Source: Actinomycetota bacterium (GTDB taxonomy: Bacteria; Actinomycetota; Acidimicrobiia; Acidimicrobiales; AC-14). Taken from it: a stretch of DNA of 64,000 nt. The stretch spans positions 19,652 to 83,651 of the forward strand of contig VAWU01000020.1 of assembly GCA_005888325.1 (NCBI GenBank), read 5' to 3'. Within the stretch, counting starts at the first letter, position 1. Each line of letters starts with the position of its first letter. Shown here piece by piece: positions 60,146 through 64,000 of the stretch. The translations under genes were made by a program, and so were the position numbers. Below the pieces are notes generated by a model, which worked only from the letters and a program-made list of their open reading frames with translations, was not told the DNA's origin and did no database searches.

Positions 60146-60999
60146 GGCACTTCCTCGACGTCGACGACCTCTCGGCCGAGGAGCTGATGGCCGTGCTCGA
60201 CCGCGCCGAGCAACCGTCGCCGCCACCGGTGCTGGCCGGACTCGGTGCGGCCCTGTTGTTCGAGAAGCCGTCCAACCGCACCCGCAACTCGATGGAGATG
60301 GCCGTGGTGCAACTGGGTGGCCATCCCATCAGCATGCGCGGCGACGAGTTGGGCTTCGACAGCCGCGAGAGCGTGGAGGACGTGGCGCGCACCTTGTCGT
60401 GCTACCACGCGGTCATCGCGGCGCGGGTCTTCGAGCACAGCAAGGTGCTGCGATTGGCCACCGCGGCGACGGTGCCGGTCGTGAACCTGCTCTCTGACGA
60501 CGCCCATCCATGCCAGTCCCTGGCCGACCTGTTGACCATCCGGCAGCGCTTCGGATCGCTCGCGGGCCTGACCGTGGCGTGGGTGGGCGACGGCAACAAC
60601 GTGTGCCGCTCGTTGGTGCTGGCGGCCGACCGGGCCGGGATGGAGATGCGCGTGGCCACGCCTTCGGGCTACGAGCCCGGCGTGCCGGCCCACGTCACCG
60701 ACGACCCGGTCGAGGCGGTGAAGGAGGCGAACGTCGTCTGCACCGACGTGTGGGCGTCGATGGGGCGCGAGGACGAGGCGGTGGCCCGCCGGCGCGCGTT
60801 CGCGGGGTTCACGGTGACCCCGCAGCTCATGCAGCAGGCCCGGCCGGACGCGATCTTCCTGCACTGCCTCCCTGCCCACCGGGGTGAAGAGGTGGCCGCC
60901 GAGGTGATCGACGGGCCGCAGAGCGCGGTGTGGCAGCAGGCGCGGAACCGCCTGCACGCGCAGCGCGGTCTGCTCCTGTGGCTCCTGGAGCACGCTTGA
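60142..60999 (+). CDS. argF: Ornithine carbamoyltransferase
   Basis: A 285-residue enzyme making citrulline from ornithine and carbamoyl phosphate (from CarAB at 27335-31749). The carbamoyl-phosphate loop reads SNRTR instead of the usual [16 protein letters not shown] and the ornithine-site [13 protein letters not shown] are normal. It is somewhat shorter than the common 305-330 residues. GTG 60142 overlaps the argD stop, and its TGA overlaps the argR TTG. Confidence 0.95.
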   Translation: MRHFLDVDDLSAEELMAVLDRAEQPSPPPVLAGLGAALLFEKPSNRTRNSMEMAVVQLGGHPISMRGDELGFDSRESVEDVARTLSCYHAVIAARVFEHSKVLRLATAATVPVVNLLSDDAHPCQSLADLLTIRQRFGSLAGLTVAWVGDGNNVCRSLVLAADRAGMEMRVATPSGYEPGVPAHVTDDPVEAVKEANVVCTDVWASMGREDEAVARRRAFAGFTVTPQLMQQARPDAIFLHCLPAHRGEEVAAEVIDGPQSAVWQQARNRLHAQRGLLLWLLEHA

Positions 61000-61463
61000 G
61001 GCTGGCGAAGCCGCAACGCCAGCACCGGCTGGCCCGCCTGCTGGAGAACCACGCCGTGTCCAGCCAGGCGCAGGCGGTCGAGCTGCTCGCAGCCGACGGC
61101 GTGCTCGCCACACAGGCAACCGTCTCGCGTGACCTCGACGAGCTGGGCGCGGTCAAGGTGCGGGTGCCGGGCGGCGACACCGTCTACGCCATCCCCGAGC
61201 ACGCGAAGGAGCGGATCGCCCCCGAGGACCATCTCAAGCGGGTGTTCGGCGACTGGGTGGTGGAGGTGGCGCACTCCGCCAACCTGGTGATCCTGCGCAC
61301 ACCGCCCGGGTCGGCCCATGTCGTCGCCAGCGCGATCGACCGTGCGGGACTGGCCGACGTCCTGGGTACGGTGGCGGGCGACGACACGCTGATGGTCGTG
61401 GTGTCGGAGCGGGCAGGCGGCGCCAAGGTTGCCCGGCGCTTGAGCGCGCTCGCGGGTCTCTGA
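60996..61463 (+). CDS. argR: Arginine repressor
   Basis: A 155-residue regulator. The N-terminal winged helix (about 10-75) includes [22 protein letters not shown] in part; the C-terminal arginine-binding trimerisation domain has [17 protein letters not shown] 60996 overlaps the argF stop, with GGAG 5 nt upstream. With arginine bound it should repress the argC promoter, which carries a matching ARG-like box. argG follows after 20 nt. Confidence 0.95.
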   Translation: MRLAKPQRQHRLARLLENHAVSSQAQAVELLAADGVLATQATVSRDLDELGAVKVRVPGGDTVYAIPEHAKERIAPEDHLKRVFGDWVVEVAHSANLVILRTPPGSAHVVASAIDRAGLADVLGTVAGDDTLMVVVSERAGGAKVARRLSALAGL

Positions 61464-61483
61464 ACGATGAGGAAGGTGGGACT

Positions 61484-62701
61484 TTGAAGCGGGTGGTGCT
61501 GGCGTACAGCGGTGGCCTCGACACGTCGGTCGCGGTGCGCTGGCTGGGGGAGGAGCTCGGGGTGGAGGTGATCGCGCTGGCCGCCGACGTGGGCCAGGGA
61601 GGCGACTTCGACGAGATCCGCCGTCGGGCGCTCGCGGCGGGCGCGGTCGAGGCTGTCGTCGTCGACTGTCGCGAGGAGTTCGCGCGCGATTTCGTGGCAC
61701 CCGCCCTCAAGGCGAACGCGAAGTACGAGGGCAAGTACCCGTTGGTGTCCGCGCTCTCGCGTCCGCTGATCGCCAAGCACATGGTCGCGGCGGCACGCGA
61801 GCACGGTGCCGATGCCGTCGCTCACGGGTGCACGGGCAAGGGCAACGACCAGGTGCGCTTCGAGGTGTCGACGCGCGCGCTCGCGCCCGACCTCGACGTG
61901 GTGGCGCCGGTGCGCGGCTGGGGCCTCACCCGCGAGCAGTCGATCGAGTACGCCGAGCGCTTCGACATCCCGATCACGGTCACGAAGGCGAGCCCGTACT
62001 CCATCGACCAGAACCTCTGGGGCCGCACCATCGAGTGCGGCATCCTCGAGGATCCGTGGGAGCAGCCGCCGGAGGAGGTCTACGAGCTCACGACTCCGAC
62101 GGCCACCGAGCCCACCGAGCTCGTCCTGCGCTTCGAGCAGGGCGTGCCCGTGGCGATCGACGGCCGCGTTCTGCCGCTTCACGAGCTGGTCGACGAGGTG
62201 ACACGCGTGGTGGGGTCGTACGGTTGGGGGAGGATCGACATGGTCGAGAACCGGCGGGTGGGCATCAAGAGCCGAGAGGTCTACGAGTGCCCCGGTGCGC
62301 TCGCGCTCCTGATGGCGCACGCCGATCTCGAGGACATCACCCTCGAACGTGACCTGGCCCACGAGAAGGCGCGCCTCGAGCCGCGCTACGCCGACCTCGT
62401 GTACGACGGTCTCTGGTTCTCGCCGCTGAAGCAGGCGCTCGACGCGTTCGTCGACGAGAGCCAGCGCTTCGTCACCGGCGAGGTGCGGCTTCGCTGCGAG
62501 GTGCCCGGTCGCTGCCTCGCAGTGGGGCGGCGGAGCGAGGTGGGGCTCTACGACTACGGGCTGGCGACCTACGAGGCCGCCGACCGCTTCCGCCACGACC
62601 ACTCCGAGGGCTTCGTGCGGCTCTGGGGTCTCGGCGTCGAGACCTGGGCGGCGCGCCAGGCCCTGAGCGGCGAGCCCCGCCGGCGCGACGAACGCCAATG
62701 A
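61484..62701 (+). CDS. argG: Argininosuccinate synthase
   Basis: A 405-residue ligase joining citrulline and aspartate with ATP. The N-terminal AYSGGLDTSVAVRWL is the PP-loop; GCTGKGNDQVRFE and SPYSIDQNLWGRTIE are typical, length is normal. TTG 61484 follows GAGGAAGGTGGGA. Its stop overlaps the argH ATG by 4 nt. Confidence 0.97.
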   Translation: MKRVVLAYSGGLDTSVAVRWLGEELGVEVIALAADVGQGGDFDEIRRRALAAGAVEAVVVDCREEFARDFVAPALKANAKYEGKYPLVSALSRPLIAKHMVAAAREHGADAVAHGCTGKGNDQVRFEVSTRALAPDLDVVAPVRGWGLTREQSIEYAERFDIPITVTKASPYSIDQNLWGRTIECGILEDPWEQPPEEVYELTTPTATEPTELVLRFEQGVPVAIDGRVLPLHELVDEVTRVVGSYGWGRIDMVENRRVGIKSREVYECPGALALLMAHADLEDITLERDLAHEKARLEPRYADLVYDGLWFSPLKQALDAFVDESQRFVTGEVRLRCEVPGRCLAVGRRSEVGLYDYGLATYEAADRFRHDHSEGFVRLWGLGVETWAARQALSGEPRRRDERQ

Positions 62702-64000
62702 CGCTGTGGCAGGGCCGGTTCGGTGCCGAGCCGGCCGAGGAGCTCATCGCCTTCACCTCGAGCCTCGGCTTCGACCTCCGACTCGCACCCGACGACCTCG
62801 CCGGGTCGCGCGCCCACGTGCGCGGGCTCGAGCGCGCCGGGGTGATGACCCACGACGAGGTCGGCATCGTGCTGACCGCGCTCGACCGCGTCGAGGAGGA
62901 GCTCGCCCAGGGCACCTTCAAGTTCGGTCCCGGTGACGAGGACGTGCATACCGCGATCGAGCGGCGGGTCACGGAGCTGGCGGGTCCGGCCGGGGCCAAG
63001 CTCCACACCGGACGCAGCCGCAACGACCAGGTCGCCACCGACGTGCGGCTGTTCGCCAAGCGCGCCCTGCTCGAGGTCGCCGGCAGGGTCGTCGAGCTGC
63101 AGCAGGTCCTGCACGATCGGGCCAAGGCGGCGATGGCCGCCGACATCCAGCTGCCGGGCTACACGCACATGCAACGGGCCCAGCCGGTGCCGCTCGCCCA
63201 TCATCTGCTCGCCCACGCGTGGGCGCTGTCGCGCGACGTCGACCGCTTGCTCGACACTCGGCGCCGCCTCGACGTGTCGCCGCTCGGCGCGGGCGCGCTC
63301 GCAGGCTCGTCGCTGGCGCTCGACCCCGACGGTGTGGCGGCCGACCTCGGCTTCGCCCGCCGGTTCGAGAACTCCATCGACGCGGTGAGCGATCGCGACT
63401 TCGTCGCGGAGGCGCTCTTCGACCTCGCCCTGCTCGGCGTGCACCTCAGTCGCATCGGCGAGGAGGTCGTGCTGTGGTCGACCGAGGAGTTCGGCTTCCT
63501 CCATCTGGCCGACGCCTACGCCACCGGTTCTTCGATGCTGCCGCAGAAGAAGAACCCCGACGTGGCCGAGTTGGCGAGGGGAAAGGCGGGCCGCCTCGTG
63601 GGTCATCTCACGGCCGTCCTCACCACCCTCAAGGGTTTGCCGCTCGCGTACAACCGCGACCTGCAGGAGGACAAGGAGCCGCTCTTCGACGCGGTCGACC
63701 AGGTGGTCCTTGCCCTGGCCGCGCTCGGGGGACTGCTGGCCACGGCCACCTTCGACGCCGACCGCATGGGCGCGGCCGCCGAGCGGCCCGAGGCGGCGGC
63801 CGTCGACCTGGCCGACCACCTCGTGGGGAAGGGTACGCCCTTCCGCGACGCCCACGCGCTGGTGGGCGCCCTCGTGCGCGACGCGCTCGAACGTCACGTG
63901 CCGCTGACCGAGCTGGTGGAGGCGCACCCCGCCTTCGACGACGAGGCCGTGCGCCTGTTGGAGCCGGGCGTCGCCGTCAGCCGACGTCGCACGCCGGGCG
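62698..64000 (+). CDS. argH: Argininosuccinate lyase (partial, 3' end off the window)
   Basis: 434 codons are visible; the family length is about 460-480, so roughly 20-40 residues are missing at the right edge. It releases arginine and fumarate from argininosuccinate. LWQGRFG at the start, HTGRSRNDQVATD, GYTHMQRAQPVPLAHHLL and the flexible catalytic loop GSSMLPQKKNPDVAE with the catalytic serine are intact. ATG 62698 overlaps the argG stop. It completes the operon argCJBDFRGH. Confidence 0.96.
   Translation, partial: MTLWQGRFGAEPAEELIAFTSSLGFDLRLAPDDLAGSRAHVRGLERAGVMTHDEVGIVLTALDRVEEELAQGTFKFGPGDEDVHTAIERRVTELAGPAGAKLHTGRSRNDQVATDVRLFAKRALLEVAGRVVELQQVLHDRAKAAMAADIQLPGYTHMQRAQPVPLAHHLLAHAWALSRDVDRLLDTRRRLDVSPLGAGALAGSSLALDPDGVAADLGFARRFENSIDAVSDRDFVAEALFDLALLGVHLSRIGEEVVLWSTEEFGFLHLADAYATGSSMLPQKKNPDVAELARGKAGRLVGHLTAVLTTLKGLPLAYNRDLQEDKEPLFDAVDQVVLALAALGGLLATATFDADRMGAAAERPEAAAVDLADHLVGKGTPFRDAHALVGALVRDALERHVPLTELVEAHPAFDDEAVRLLEPGVAVSRRRTPG

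Overview
The window is one stretch of a high-GC bacterial chromosome with short spacers and GTG, TTG and 4-nt-overlap starts. Actinobacterial-type mIHF, a BldC-like regulator, an actinobacterial LexA operator, a PriA without a Walker A and TANNNT -10 boxes placed right before start codons all point to an actinobacterium. An acidimicrobial lineage is my best guess; this is inference and no rRNA is present. I see no tRNA, rRNA, CRISPR array or insertion sequence.

Layout. 1-11 kb is accessory: a partial cyclase/ATPase regulator (minus strand, runs off the left edge), an HNH gene behind a LexA-box promoter, a secreted esterase-like lipoprotein, a DGPF protein plus ECF sigma factor behind its own promoter, a surface propeller-like protein, a tiny acidic protein, a DyP peroxidase, a broken L11-type methyltransferase gene and a patatin lipase. 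12-19 kb is a type IV pilus locus: two prepilins, an O-antigen-ligase-like membrane protein, prepilin peptidase, a BldC-like regulator, a fused PilM-PilN, PilO and a PilP-like protein. 19-24.5 kb is aroC-aroK-aroB-aroQ-pepP-efp-nusB. 24.5-33.3 kb is the pyrimidine operon pyrR-pyrB-pyrC-carA-carB-pyrD-pyrF with a PyrR-binding RNA hairpin in its leader. 33.3-38.5 kb holds mihF, two exported proteins, gmk, rpoZ, coaBC and metK. 38.7-48.5 kb holds priA, def, fmt, rsmB, rpe, a MogA-like gene, ribD-ribE-ribBA-ribH, hisG and a cold-shock-domain protein. 48.5-55.5 kb holds a DUF1844 protein, infC-rpmI-rplT, an rRNA methyltransferase, a soluble PAS histidine kinase and pheST. 55.6 kb to the end is argC-J-B-D-F-R-G-H, with argH cut by the window edge.

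The genes form long translationally coupled biosynthetic units: chorismate, UMP, riboflavin and arginine synthesis, beside translation genes (def, fmt, efp, infC, L35, L20, pheST). The most unusual signals are regulatory or structural. They are leaderless -10 boxes, three of which reuse the upstream gene's TAG stop; a terminator-like palindrome inside the first codons of pyrR; an ATA start for infC and apparent CTG starts for fmt and perhaps priA; two small intergenic repeat families (metK-priA and the arg operon); and the PilM-PilN fusion. I found no convincing new multi-gene defence or mobile system.
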